The position numbers and the translations under genes are program-made. From contig NZ_JAICCF010000003.1 in assembly GCF_019492185.1 (NCBI RefSeq), forward strand, positions 124,001 to 188,000: a stretch of DNA of 64,000 nt, written 5' to 3'. The notes below the pieces were generated by a model. That model was not told where the DNA came from and did no database searches. It saw only the letters and a program-made list of their open reading frames with translations. Of the stretch, positions 16,681 through 24,661 are shown piece by piece (position 1 is the first letter of the stretch; each line of letters begins with the position of its first letter). This stretch comes from Chitinophaga rhizophila (GTDB lineage: Bacteria > Bacteroidota > Bacteroidia > Chitinophagales > Chitinophagaceae).

Positions 16681-17724
16681 ATGAGTAAAATCCTGATTAT
16701 TTATACAGGGGGCACCGTTGGGATGATCTATGATGAGAAAACCAAAGCCTTGCGTCCTATCGGTTTTAATGAAATACGTAACAATCTTCCGGAGTTGTAC
16801 CGCATGGGGATTGACTTTTACGTGTACGCTTTTAATCCGCCTATCGATTCTTCCGACATGCAGCCCGAGATATGGGTGGAACTGGCGTCTATTATTGAAG
16901 ACCGCTACGACCGGTATGACGGATTTGTGATTTTACATGGTTCAGATACCATGTCTTTTACTGCTTCAGCATTAAGTTTCATGCTGGAGAACCTTTCAAA
17001 GCCGGTAATTCTGACCGGTTCCCAACTTCCGATCGGCAAGATCCGTACAGATGCAAAGGAGAACATCATCACTGCTATGGAGATAGCTGCTACTCGTCAC
17101 AATGGGCAGGTAGTAGTGCCGGAAGTGTGTATCTATTTCGACTTTGCCCTCTTCAGAGGCAACCGTTCCAAGAAGTATAATGCTGAGAAGTTTGAAGCGT
17201 TTTACTCCATGAATTATCCACCGCTGGCAGAAGCAGGCATTGATATCAAGTATAAGACGCAGTTTATATTACCTTGTCCGGAGAAGCCGCTGAAGGTACA
17301 TAAGCAGATGGACGAGAATGTGACGGTGTTGAAGATGTTCCCGGGTATCACACGCAAGGTGGTGGAAGCCATATTAGGCGTTAATGGCCTTCGCGGGGTC
17401 ATTATGGAGACTTTTGGCAGTGGAAATACTAATACCCAGCCCTGGTTTATAGAGTGCCTAAAAAAGGCTATTGACAGGGGTGTAGTCATAGTAGACATAA
17501 CGCAGTGTGACGGTGGTTCTGTAGAATTGGGTAAATATGAGACCAGCTCGGCGCTGCAGCAGATAGGCGTGATCAGTGGTCATGACATGACTTTTGAGGC
17601 CGCTATTACTAAGTTGATGTTCGTGTTGGGGCAGAATTTAGATGCGGCATCTACTAAAGAGATGATTGAGACGTCATTAAGAGGTGAGCTTACAGCAAAC
17701 ACGAATGACTGGGAGGCGATATAA
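16681..17724 (+). CDS. ansA: Type I L-asparaginase
   Basis: Hydrolyses L-asparagine to aspartate and ammonia in the cytoplasm; type I enzymes lack a signal peptide and have lower affinity than the periplasmic type. The N-terminal catalytic threonine is in IIYTGGTVGM (residues 5-14), the second catalytic block is LHGSDTMSFTASAL (about 86-99, Thr and Asp), with K in the RTDAKENI segment near 125. C-terminal small domain with GSVELGKYETS. 347 residues is the normal length. Confidence 0.93.
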   Translation: MSKILIIYTGGTVGMIYDEKTKALRPIGFNEIRNNLPELYRMGIDFYVYAFNPPIDSSDMQPEIWVELASIIEDRYDRYDGFVILHGSDTMSFTASALSFMLENLSKPVILTGSQLPIGKIRTDAKENIITAMEIAATRHNGQVVVPEVCIYFDFALFRGNRSKKYNAEKFEAFYSMNYPPLAEAGIDIKYKTQFILPCPEKPLKVHKQMDENVTVLKMFPGITRKVVEAILGVNGLRGVIMETFGSGNTNTQPWFIECLKKAIDRGVVIVDITQCDGGSVELGKYETSSALQQIGVISGHDMTFEAAITKLMFVLGQNLDAASTKEMIETSLRGELTANTNDWEAI

Positions 17725-17732
17725 ATATTTAT

Positions 17733-17763
17733 TTTGGTAATCCCGGATAAAGGGCTACCTTTG
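17733..17763 (+). promoter_or_regulatory. Promoter of tRNA-Ser
   Basis: TTTG (17733-17736), 19-bp spacer, TACCTTTG (17756-17763): perfect Bacteroidota consensus. The start site would fall about 20 bp before the mature tRNA 5' end. Confidence 0.75.
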
Positions 17764-17787
17764 CCATCCTGAAATAAAAATTCAACC

Positions 17788-17874
17788 GGAGAAGTGCAGG
17801 AGTGGTTGAACTGGCACGCCTGGAAAGTGTGTAAACTCGAAAGGGTTTCAAGGGTTCGAATCCCTTCTTCTCCG
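17788..17874 (+). tRNA. tRNA-Ser (anticodon GGA)
   Basis: The 7-bp acceptor stem GGAGAAG/CTTCTCC closes the cloverleaf. D stem CAG/CTG, anticodon stem CACGC/GTGTG with loop CTGGAAA (anticodon GGA at 17822-17824), a long variable arm (AAAC..GTTT) as required for serine tRNAs, and T stem AAGGG/CCCTT with loop TTCGAAT. The 87-nt gene ends in discriminator G with no encoded CCA. An intrinsic terminator follows 14 bp on. Confidence 0.97.
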
Positions 17875-17887
17875 CAAAACAAAAAGC

Positions 17888-17918
17888 CCTGATGACTTAA
17901 TAGTTGTCAGGTTTTTTT
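17888..17918 (+). terminator. Terminator of tRNA-Ser
   Basis: Nine-base-pair stem (17888-17896 with 17903-17911, two G-T pairs), 6-nt loop, then T7. Confidence 0.85.
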
Positions 17919-17952
17919 CATTTTGGGGATAAAGGTTGTTACTGGTAAAACA

Positions 17953-17978
17953 GGATCAAGTTGAAAACTTGGGGGATT
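17953..17978. repeat. Left terminal inverted repeat of the IS
   Basis: 26-bp end, perfectly inverted at 19351-19376. The target duplication GTAAAACA abuts it at 17945-17952. Confidence 0.93.
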
Positions 17979-17982
17979 GTCA

Positions 17983-18966
17983 TTAGGCATATAGTTTAAC
18001 AAGCCTAAAAAGAAATAAGTTCACGTCCCTGACTCCTCTCATAGCGTTCCTAAATGATTTTACCTTCGCATTAAATGATTCTGCGGCCGCATTGGTGGCT
18101 CGGTTGTTAAAGAAGTTCAGGATACCCAGGTAATGATTTTGCACAGTCCTGGACAGGGTTTTGAAGGATTGTATTCCTGAAGTGTCTACATCATTGTACC
18201 ATAGTGCGAGCCTTTTAAAGGCTTGTTCTTTGCTAGTGCATATTCTGAACACGTCTCCTAAGCCCAACGATAGTTGATAGGCTTTTTGGATAACAGGATA
18301 TCTGGTAAATAATAGTTCTGCCCGTTGCTGCTGCTCTCTGGTCCATAATCGTGGCTGTTTGAACAGTAAGTATCTGCTTCGGGCTAGAAGCTGTTTGACA
18401 GTATCTCCATTATGCAGCACTTCTGGCTGATAGGCAATTTTCTGCTTTCTAGCTTGTTCATAGGCCTTATTCTCTTCCTCAAGGGCTTCCCATCTATATT
18501 TTATACGGGTTTCCTGTACCGCATCGAAGGCCAGTTGTTGAACATGAAAACGGTCAATTACACGGTCTGCATTAGGGAAGCACCGCTTAATAGCCAGGTT
18601 TAGGCTTGCAGACATATCGATCGTTACTTCCAATACTGTCCTGCGAAGCCGTTTGGGGATCTTGTTCAAAATATTAATCAGATAGTCCGCCTGTGTTCCT
18701 TTAATCATTGCTACAATAGAGCCCCTGCGGCCTTTTGCAGCCTTATTCGTCACTATCGTATACAGTTCTCCACTGGAAAATGCTGTTTCATCAATGCTTA
18801 AATAGGGGCCGATATTTTGCTCAAAGACCATCCAGTGTTCAGCATGGTCCTTCTGCTTCCATTGATGATAATCGCTTAAATGATTCTTGTATTGTTGTTG
18901 TAATTGTTTGCCATCCACCTGAAAAAAGTGGCCTAGTTGTACGGGACTGATGGGATAATTATCCAA
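17983..18966 (-). CDS. ISAon1-like transposase, DDE catalytic protein (ISL3 family)
   Basis: Cut-and-paste transposase of 327 residues. The DDE triad can be placed in SIDETAFSSGELY (first Asp, about residue 57), VTIDMSASL (second Asp, about 117) and AAAESFNAK (Glu, about 301); RVIDRFHVQQLAF is the ISL3 signature helix. Translation seems to start at TTG 18966, which overlaps the stop of the upstream frame (TTGGATAA), suggesting coupled re-initiation rather than frameshifting. ISAon1 relatives are likewise split into two proteins. Confidence 0.9.
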   Translation of the reverse strand: MDNYPISPVQLGHFFQVDGKQLQQQYKNHLSDYHQWKQKDHAEHWMVFEQNIGPYLSIDETAFSSGELYTIVTNKAAKGRRGSIVAMIKGTQADYLINILNKIPKRLRRTVLEVTIDMSASLNLAIKRCFPNADRVIDRFHVQQLAFDAVQETRIKYRWEALEEENKAYEQARKQKIAYQPEVLHNGDTVKQLLARSRYLLFKQPRLWTREQQQRAELLFTRYPVIQKAYQLSLGLGDVFRICTSKEQAFKRLALWYNDVDTSGIQSFKTLSRTVQNHYLGILNFFNNRATNAAAESFNAKVKSFRNAMRGVRDVNLFLFRLVKLYA

Positions 18967-19312
18967 ATATCCCTTTTAAAAAAAGCCCGAACTCTGTTGT
19001 CATTCGTGCTCCTGCTCTTACTAGCGTCCAGTCTCTGGTTACTATTTCTCCTGTCGATTGCACCTCCCAGCGTCTGCGTTTGATGCATAGGGCAACCTTA
19101 TGCCCCCTAATAGGAAAGTCCTGTACTTGTATTTCTGGTAGAAAACCTTTGGAGTGAAGTAATTGATCTTTGTATTCCTCTGGGACAATATTTTTCTCTT
19201 CCAGGAAGATATTAATTCCTTTAGAATCCTTTGTGGTATTGGTTAACTCGAAGTATTCCAAAATGCCTGCTGGAAGCATTAATTCTATTAACTGACGGTA
19301 ATTCTGATCCAA
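18959..19312 (-). CDS. ISAon1-type transposase N-terminal region protein
   Basis: A 117-residue protein encoded directly upstream of, and overlapping by 8 bp, the DDE protein. It carries the end-recognition part of the transposase: a helical N-terminus (LIELMLPAGILEYFEL) and the basic segment VALCIKRRRWEVQSTGEIVTRDW. It lacks the C4 zinc finger of single-chain ISL3 transposases. Its last codons contain a T7A4 run, discussed under rejected items. Confidence 0.85.
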   Translation of the reverse strand: MDQNYRQLIELMLPAGILEYFELTNTTKDSKGINIFLEEKNIVPEEYKDQLLHSKGFLPEIQVQDFPIRGHKVALCIKRRRWEVQSTGEIVTRDWTLVRAGARMTTEFGLFLKGIFG

Positions 19313-19350
19313 AATGTCGATTTATACAGCAAAACAACAGCTTTTGATCT

Positions 19351-19376
19351 AATCCCCCAAGTTTTCAACTTGATCC
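19351..19376. repeat. Right terminal inverted repeat of the IS
   Basis: 26-bp mirror of 17953-17978; target duplication GTAAAACA follows at 19377-19384. Confidence 0.93.
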
Positions 19377-19413
19377 GTAAAACAGCTAAATAAACAGACC
19401 AGTTTCGCAGAAT

Positions 19414-19450
19414 AAAAAAGCCTCCAGATTTCACATCTAGAGGCTTTTTT
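19414..19450. terminator. Bidirectional terminator right of the IS
   Basis: Sixteen-base-pair stem with one mismatch (19414-19429 with 19435-19450), A6 at its left base and T6 at its right. It serves the minus-strand operon 22099-19543 and any plus-strand read-through. Confidence 0.85.
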
Positions 19451-19542
19451 TATTTGAGACAGAATTAGGCCATTTTTTTGCAACGGTTATTATGTTGCGA
19501 AATACTTAATAGAAATATACACAGTTCCTAATTTATTATTTC

Positions 19543-20010
19543 CTAAATATACTGTCTATGTATATTTGACAATTCTACCATCCACACACCTGGGTCTTTA
19601 AAATAGTTAATATAGGCAACACGATGACCTGGTATCAGATAGAACCAGATGCATTTCCCATCTGCTCTTTTAATAACCAAATATGGTGGATCTTTTTTCA
19701 TGGAATAATCCACATCAATAAGCTTAGCCCTGGGAGCATAAGGTTTATTTGTTATAAGCATAGAATTGTAAATAATACTATCATCTAACATCACCATAAT
19801 ACTATCATTGAATTCCTTTTCAAAAATCAGGCGTATACTTTTTTTTAAAGTATCTGTATAGTCCATCTCCCCTGATTCTGCTTCCCTAAAAGCTTCAATA
19901 AAAGGTTTGATTTCTCTATCGCAACAACTATGTTGCTGCCCTGATAACTTGAGAAAATAAAAAAGTAAGGCAAAGATTAAAAGTACTCTCCTATTTCGTT
20001 TATTGCTCAT
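19543..20010 (-). CDS. Small secreted protein of unknown function, last gene of the metzincin-like operon
   Basis: A 155-residue protein with a signal peptide (basic start MSNKRNRRVLL, hydrophobic core, cleavage near LSGQQ at about residue 26) and an early CC pair. No family recognised. It overlaps the 3' end of the RHS/metalloprotease gene by 11 bp, so expression is coupled. Position and size would suit an immunity or accessory protein for the preceding product, and a periplasmic location would fit a secreted toxin, but that is inference from layout only. A+T-rich like the two genes before it. Confidence 0.7.
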   Translation of the reverse strand: MSNKRNRRVLLIFALLFYFLKLSGQQHSCCDREIKPFIEAFREAESGEMDYTDTLKKSIRLIFEKEFNDSIMVMLDDSIIYNSMLITNKPYAPRAKLIDVDYSMKKDPPYLVIKRADGKCIWFYLIPGHRVAYINYFKDPGVWMVELSNIHRQYI

Positions 20011-21055
20011 CGATATCTATTTGATTAATAATTTGAAGTACCTGTCCTGGACTTACCTTACTTCGATCAAATTTATTGGGTACATATTCGCTTATTTTTT
20101 TCCCTTCAAGCTTAATACCAGGATAGCTCATTATGTTATGTATTATTAAATCCAAACTGGCTCCAGGAGCAATCTTTCTGTCTACTCTTATCAGGGATCC
20201 GTCGAGAGCCATGATAGGTGTTGCGATTATTTGAATATCTGTGGCCTGATTTACGTCATCTGTGTGATTTGGTCCTGCAGTATGAATTAATTCATGAAGT
20301 ATATCTCGTGCTACAGTGGCTGCGTCACGAGGAGTATTAGGAGCTACGCCACTTCTGGAATCATATGGATTAACGGTGTTCGCATTAACTTTTGTATTTA
20401 TAAAAGTTGTCAATCCTCCTCCAGGTGTGTTTGGATCGTCAACAAGAGCTGTTCCAAAATCTACACCCTTCCTCAGTTCATCTACAAATTCAACGCTAAT
20501 GGAAGCAGAATAGGTAGTATTACCGTCTCTTACATCTTTGAACACACCTGGAAACTGTTTAATTATTTCATTACGCAATCCTTCTAAATCCTTAAAAACT
20601 TCAGACTCGTTCTTAAGTTTCAACTTTACCTGAAAATCCACGTTAGTAATACCAGATTTAGGATCATAAGTCTTTGACTTGTACCATTCCAATCCATCAA
20701 GATCAATTCCATCTAATGGCCTGTTACTGGCGAACTGATAAGGTGTTAACTCTGGAAATTTAGTGGTAAGAGGATCTACAGAAAGAAAACGTAAGATATC
20801 CCTGCTTGAAATGTTTGTTTGACTGAGGACGATTGAATCTCTGCTATAAAGTCGCACTTCTCCCTTTTCAACATCAATTACCATTCTGGAGGTACTATCG
20901 GTGGCATCCTTATTTTCAATTACATAACCCGGAGCGGTAGATATATACTTATTCCGAGGTACATATCCAAAATCATTGTACGGGTTAAGTACCTGTCCTT
21001 TCGCTATGGCAATTGAGGTATTATATAATATCAGGAATGATAGCAATTTATTCAT
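20000..21055 (-). CDS. RHS-core remnant fused to a metzincin-like metalloprotease domain
   Basis: A 351-residue protein. A signal peptide is likely (MNKLLSFLILYNTSIAIAKG). Residues 90-124 are the end of an RHS repeat-associated core (RFLSVDPLTTKFPELTPYQF, then NRPLDGIDLDGLEW), the junction where polymorphic toxin domains are normally attached. The C-terminal domain has the full metzincin zinc motif HELIHTAGPNH (H254, E255, H258, G261, H264) and a downstream Met-turn candidate NIMSYPG (M309). Unlike full RHS toxins the protein lacks the YD-repeat shell, so it may be a detached tip. Six bases separate it from the upstream transglutaminase-like gene. Confidence 0.75.
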   Translation of the reverse strand: MNKLLSFLILYNTSIAIAKGQVLNPYNDFGYVPRNKYISTAPGYVIENKDATDSTSRMVIDVEKGEVRLYSRDSIVLSQTNISSRDILRFLSVDPLTTKFPELTPYQFASNRPLDGIDLDGLEWYKSKTYDPKSGITNVDFQVKLKLKNESEVFKDLEGLRNEIIKQFPGVFKDVRDGNTTYSASISVEFVDELRKGVDFGTALVDDPNTPGGGLTTFINTKVNANTVNPYDSRSGVAPNTPRDAATVARDILHELIHTAGPNHTDDVNQATDIQIIATPIMALDGSLIRVDRKIAPGASLDLIIHNIMSYPGIKLEGKKISEYVPNKFDRSKVSPGQVLQIINQIDIDEQ

Positions 21056-21061
21056 AAGTTA

Positions 21062-22099
21062 TTATTTCTTTACTATTTTTTGTTTGTCATTTTCGTGTAC
21101 CCATTCTTCATACTCTTTTTGAGATGGCTCTTTATACCCTAACTCCCCTAACTTTTGCTCAATATCCGCCATTTGCTTTTTAAAGGTTGCTTCTGATTCA
21201 GGCTGTTGCAGTTTTCGTGCTTTTAATAATTTTATACGATAATGCTCAAATTTCACCAGATACAGGTGTATGCCATTCGGATAATAGTGCAGACCGGTGT
21301 TGATTATCCTTTCGTCAAATTCAACTGCGCCAAATTGCATTTGATAATTCGCAGCCAGATCTTTTAATATAAGCGATAAGGATTGCTTTTGAGATAGCGC
21401 ATTCATATATATTCCCGAACTAATCTGCTCTACAGTTACGCCTGTTTGTTGTATGATCCAGGCATCCCTCGCAAAACTACCACTTGTCATTTCAAGATTT
21501 ACCCAATTACCTTTTTCATCTTTGTGCTTTATGAAACAATGAAAAGGAGCCAGAGCAAGAGACGCAGCTCCTCCACATTCCTCCACTAATAGTTTATAAA
21601 GAAAAGGAAGTGAGTTACAATTTCCTTTTCTTGTTTTTAGCAACTTTGAAACAAAACCTACTTTGGGATCATTACTGGATATGAAATGCTGAAAATCATA
21701 AGCATATGGATGATAATCATTTGAAGCAACGGAATCGACCATATAGGTAAATACAGCCCAATTAGCAGCAGTTCGGTAACCTTCAAGATTTCTCTCTTTA
21801 ATCAGGGTGCGCAATTTTGTAGCAATAGTAACAATTTCATTATTAAACTGATTATAATTCAGTGTATTATTCAAATAGGCATTTTCCATCAGGAATATCG
21901 CCCGTTTAAACTGTAGGGTCGATTTTCCTTCAAGCATCTGATTAATTTCATTGAAAGCCTTTATATATAGGATTCTATGCTGTTCATTTGACTGGCCTAA
22001 GAGAGGGATTGAAAAAAAACATACATACAAAATAGAAAAGAATAAAATTTTAAATTGACTACTATTACGAACAAACCATCTCCAACAAATCTTTGACAA
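21062..22099 (-). CDS. Transglutaminase-like cysteine protein, secreted
   Basis: A 345-residue protein beginning with a hydrophobic export segment (FKILFFSILYVCFFSIPLLGQ). The core resembles the transglutaminase-like/SirB1 fold: Cys161 in TRKGNCNSLPFLY, His187 in APFHCFIKH and an acidic third residue E203 in VNLEMTS give a plausible triad, with Glu replacing the usual Asp. The C-terminus is a charged helical tail (EATFKKQMADIEQKLGEL). The start is uncertain: TTG 22099 is the only near start that keeps the export segment. First gene of a tight three-gene operon. Confidence 0.65.
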   Translation of the reverse strand: MSKICWRWFVRNSSQFKILFFSILYVCFFSIPLLGQSNEQHRILYIKAFNEINQMLEGKSTLQFKRAIFLMENAYLNNTLNYNQFNNEIVTIATKLRTLIKERNLEGYRTAANWAVFTYMVDSVASNDYHPYAYDFQHFISSNDPKVGFVSKLLKTRKGNCNSLPFLYKLLVEECGGAASLALAPFHCFIKHKDEKGNWVNLEMTSGSFARDAWIIQQTGVTVEQISSGIYMNALSQKQSLSLILKDLAANYQMQFGAVEFDERIINTGLHYYPNGIHLYLVKFEHYRIKLLKARKLQQPESEATFKKQMADIEQKLGELGYKEPSQKEYEEWVHENDKQKIVKK

Positions 22100-22186
22100 C
22101 TTTAATCAGATTTAAGGACTCAAAAATAAGCTTTTTAAGACATGGAAGGAATTTAAATATCAATCATAAATTATCACTATTGCCCA

Positions 22187-22655
22187 TTAAAACAGAGCGT
22201 AAATAATTTCTCCTGTAGCTCCATTACGCAATGCTGTTCCTGGTAATTTACGTATACCTGCATTATTCTCTTCCAGCTTTTGTCGAATACTGACAATTGA
22301 GTTGGTGTTTAAAAATCCTTTCTGCCTGATAAAACTGAATCCATATCAAGCTGCTTCCCGATAGCGAAGCACCTCCTTCGTTGCCGGATCAATTAAGGAT
22401 GTATCACCAGATAATGCCTGATAAAGTTTATCCTGAGTGGTAATAACATTTTCAATCTCTGAACTGGCAATTGCTTCTTTTAATATAACTGCATTGAGCA
22501 AAATATTGGGGTTGGGTAAAATATTGACCAATCCTTTTAATTCAGCCAAAGCCACTGACGAATTAACCAATTGCCTTAATATAGGCAGAGTTTCTATCAT
22601 CGCTTTTTTGTGAAGGCAATGGAATAAAATCATTATATGGTTTATCAAGTTTCAT
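22187..22655 (-). pseudogene. Truncated, frameshifted Fic family gene (Fic_N type)
   Basis: ATG 22655 opens a typical Fic start (MKLDKPYNDFIPLPSQK), which slips frame in an A6 run near 22605. The next frame reads ETLPILRQLVNSSVALAELK and EAIASSEIENVITTQDKL, both characteristic of the Fic/DOC N-terminal domain, to REAA and then TGA (near 22355) where relatives usually have Trp. After the stop it continues NTNSIVSIRQKLEENNAG and ALRNGATGEIIYAL, then ends at TAA 22187, before the catalytic HPFxxGNGR loop. So AMP-transferase activity is gone. Its upstream inverted repeats survive. Confidence 0.8.
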
Positions 22656-22667
22656 ACATAGAAATTA

Positions 22668-22717
22668 TACATGAGGCATTTGTCATGTAAAGTTTAATCA
22701 CTTTTTATACATGACAA
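22668..22717. promoter_or_regulatory. Inverted-repeat operator candidate upstream of the fic relic
   Basis: A perfect 10-bp inverted repeat TTGTCATGTA (22680-22689) and TACATGACAA (22708-22717), plus a third TACATGA half-site at 22668-22674. It lies 13 bp upstream of the fic ATG on the minus strand. The arrangement suggests an autoregulatory binding region. Confidence 0.5.
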
Positions 22718-23004
22718 GTATTAAATAAAGAAAATTACGTTTTAATAATTCATTATCAATAATATAAAAATATTATCAGATGTAGATATAGCGTAGCCAG
22801 TCGCTGATTCTTGGAAGGTGTTTGGTAACACTGATGTTTCGATATCAAACCAAGTATAGCCCTAAGATGTAAATGAAATTTGATCGTTATCTGGCTTTCA
22901 ACAGATTTTTAATTTCATTTCACCAATAAAGTTGTGAATTGCAGATAAATCTTCCATAAACTGGTTCGAAAGTTGTTCCCTCCAGCCCGCAGGCAAAAAT
23001 TTAA

Positions 23005-23038
23005 AGAAAGGGTTGCTCGGAATCGAGCAACCCTTTCT
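23005..23038. terminator. Perfect 15-bp hairpin, orphan terminator
   Basis: Arms 23005-23019 and 23024-23038 pair perfectly around GAAT. AAA stands at the left base; no long T tract on the right. No intact gene ends nearby on either strand, so it may mark the end of a lost gene. Confidence 0.55.
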
Positions 23039-23146
23039 ATTTGATTGTCAATGTACCAAAGTCAAGGCCGCTGTTAATTTGAGGTGCTCTAAACATATAT
23101 CCTGAATAGGTCTTTTTGCTCATCATAATTTTTCAGCAGAGTATCT

Positions 23147-23154
23147 TAACTTTG
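23147..23154 (+). promoter_or_regulatory. -7 element of the AraC-family gene
   Basis: TAACTTTG, a TAnnTTTG match, 7 bp before ATG 23162, implying a very short or absent leader. It argues against the TTG at 23156. Confidence 0.4.
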
Positions 23155-23161
23155 ATTGATA

Positions 23162-24016
23162 ATGACCCAAGCCGCTACAATTCCATCCTCAGATAACGGT
23201 TCAGTTTCCATCCTCCGTTACCGCACCGGTCAGCCTGCTGCCCGTGCACGCATTGTACTACAGCAGAATCTTTTTACGTTTCTCCTCAGTGGCGAGAAAA
23301 CGGTTCACTTTGCAGGGGAATGGGTGTCCGTACTGCCTAACCAATTCGTGATGCTCACAGCCGGGAACTGCCTGATGACTGAAAAAGTTGTTTCGCCTGA
23401 AGCTGACTATCACAGCATTCTGTTGTTTTTCGATAGCAGTTTCCTGAATGATTTTTTTAATCGGCATATACATTTATTCTCGAGGCAGCCTGACCCTGTT
23501 AGCGCCCGTCCATACCTTTTACTGAAAAAAGATGCCTTCCTCGAAACATTTGTACGTTCCCTTGACAGTATGCTGGTAGGGGATGAACCGGTATTTAACG
23601 ATCTGCAAAGACTTAAACTGGAAGAGTTGCTACTTTATCTAGCCGCTAAGTTCCCGGACAAGTTACAGGAAATCAGGAATACCAGCATTCAAGCTAATGA
23701 TGAACTACTGGTGCGGCAGGTGGTAAGCTCACATCTAAATAGCCGGGTCACTGTTGAGGAGTTAGCGTTTTTGTGTAACATGAGCCTATCTACTTTTAAA
23801 CGTCGGTTTGCGGTTATCTACGGTAAAAGCCCTAATAAATGGTTGCTTGAAAAGCGGCTCGAACAGGCTGTTAAAATGCTCATACAAAGCGATAGAAAAG
23901 CCAGTGAAATATATTATGAGTTAGGCTATGAAAACCTGTCAAGCTTTATTCAATCCTTTAAACGACAGTACGGGTTGACGCCCAAGCAATATCAACTTTC
24001 CCGATTGGACGTTTAG
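23162..24016 (+). CDS. AraC family transcriptional regulator
   Basis: A 284-residue regulator. An N-terminal cupin-like sensing domain (about 1-165: LLSGEKTVHFAGEWVSVLPNQFVMLTAG) precedes a C-terminal double helix-turn-helix: first helix pair at VTVEELAFLCNMSLSTFKRRF (about 198-218), second at KASEIYYELGYENLSSFIQSFKRQYGLTP, with the conserved GYENLSSFIQSFKR signature. Start ATG 23162 chosen over TTG 23156 because of the promoter element. dinB follows 83 bp downstream with its own promoter element, and may be a target. Confidence 0.9.
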   Translation: MTQAATIPSSDNGSVSILRYRTGQPAARARIVLQQNLFTFLLSGEKTVHFAGEWVSVLPNQFVMLTAGNCLMTEKVVSPEADYHSILLFFDSSFLNDFFNRHIHLFSRQPDPVSARPYLLLKKDAFLETFVRSLDSMLVGDEPVFNDLQRLKLEELLLYLAAKFPDKLQEIRNTSIQANDELLVRQVVSSHLNSRVTVEELAFLCNMSLSTFKRRFAVIYGKSPNKWLLEKRLEQAVKMLIQSDRKASEIYYELGYENLSSFIQSFKRQYGLTPKQYQLSRLDV

Positions 24017-24064
24017 CCATACTTTTTGGACGAGCACCCTTCCTTCCTATCCTGCTACCCGGCT

Positions 24065-24072
24065 TACCTTTG
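24065..24072 (+). promoter_or_regulatory. -7 element of dinB
   Basis: TACCTTTG, perfect TAnnTTTG, 27 bp before ATG 24100. It overlaps the TTG at 24070, which therefore cannot be the start. Confidence 0.5.
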
Positions 24073-24099
24073 AGCTATGAAATAGCAAAAGGACAAATC

Positions 24100-24609
24100 A
24101 TGAAATCATATTTTTTAAAGCTTGCACAGTACAATCTTTGGGCAAATAGTAAAATATTTGCATGGTTAGATCAGATTGACGACACACAATGGGAAACAAA
24201 GATTACCAGCAGTTTCAGCAGCATCCGGGAGACCGCTACCCACATTGCCAGCGCTGAAAAGATCTGGGTTGATTTTTGGACGAAGGCAATGAAGCCGGTT
24301 TATCTGTCAGCACAATTCAGCGGGTCCAAAACGGAACTGATTTATATATGGCAACAGGCATCAAACGATCTTAAAAGTTTTATAGAAAATTATCAGGAAA
24401 GCGAGTTAGAGCGACCGGTGTCTTTCATATATCCAAATGGCACGGAAGGGCAAATGAAGTTCTGGCAGACTTTTTCTCATATCATCAACCACTCAACTTA
24501 TCATCGCGGACAATTAGTTACTTTGCTACGGTCGTCAGGTTTTACTGGTCTATCATCACTCGACTTAGCTACATATTACCTCACTTGTGGCAATTTAGAA
24601 GAAGTATAA
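24100..24609 (+). CDS. DinB family protein
   Basis: A 169-residue four-helix-bundle protein of the DinB/YfiT-like superfamily, members of which are metal-dependent thiol-S-transferases or damage-inducible proteins of unknown reaction. The three metal-binding histidines are present: TATHIASAEKIW (about residue 46) and HIINHSTYHRGQL (about 128-140, two His). Start at ATG 24100 (MKSYFLKLAQYNLWAN), matching family N-termini. Preceded by an AraC regulator in the same direction and followed by a terminator. Confidence 0.85.
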   Translation: MKSYFLKLAQYNLWANSKIFAWLDQIDDTQWETKITSSFSSIRETATHIASAEKIWVDFWTKAMKPVYLSAQFSGSKTELIYIWQQASNDLKSFIENYQESELERPVSFIYPNGTEGQMKFWQTFSHIINHSTYHRGQLVTLLRSSGFTGLSSLDLATYYLTCGNLEEV

Positions 24610-24631
24610 TGATTTCTTCCATAAAGAACAG

Positions 24632-24661
24632 AGCTTGGTTAATAATTAGCCAGGCTTTTTT
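24632..24661 (+). terminator. Terminator after dinB
   Basis: Nine-base-pair stem (24632-24640 with 24648-24656, two G-T pairs) followed by T6, 22 bp after the stop codon. Confidence 0.75.

Larger units (their letters stand above)
17953..19376 (-). mobile_element. Complete ISL3-family (ISAon1-like) insertion sequence
   Basis: The ends are perfect 26-bp inverted repeats (17953-17978 and 19351-19376) starting GGATCAAGTTG. They are flanked by a perfect 8-bp direct repeat GTAAAACA (17945-17952 and 19377-19384), the target-duplication length of ISL3 elements. The 1424-bp body encodes two overlapping minus-strand frames: an N-terminal zinc-finger/HTH-like protein and the DDE transposase. Both termini, both frames and the duplication are intact, so the copy is recent and plausibly active. 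It landed about 34 bp behind the tRNA-Ser terminator. Confidence 0.93.
22718..23161. other. Gene-free AT-rich interval
   Basis: No gene supported. It holds a 7-bp AT hairpin (ATAATAT/ATATTAT) near 22760, a terminator-like hairpin at 23005-23038, and the promoter of the AraC gene at its right end. The text around 22950-23000 has no recognisable RNA or protein. Confidence 0.5.

Noticed and set aside
18974..18984. Slippery run T7A4 at the end of the first IS frame, as a programmed -1 frameshift
   Set aside because: The transposase frame is +1 relative to the first frame, and a TAA in that frame lies directly after the run; an overlapping TTGGATAA restart fits better.
22955..22975. GGTTCGAA, shared with the T arm of tRNA-Ser, as an attachment-site copy of an island
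   Set aside because: Only 8 bp are shared and the flanks diverge; no integrase gene is present.
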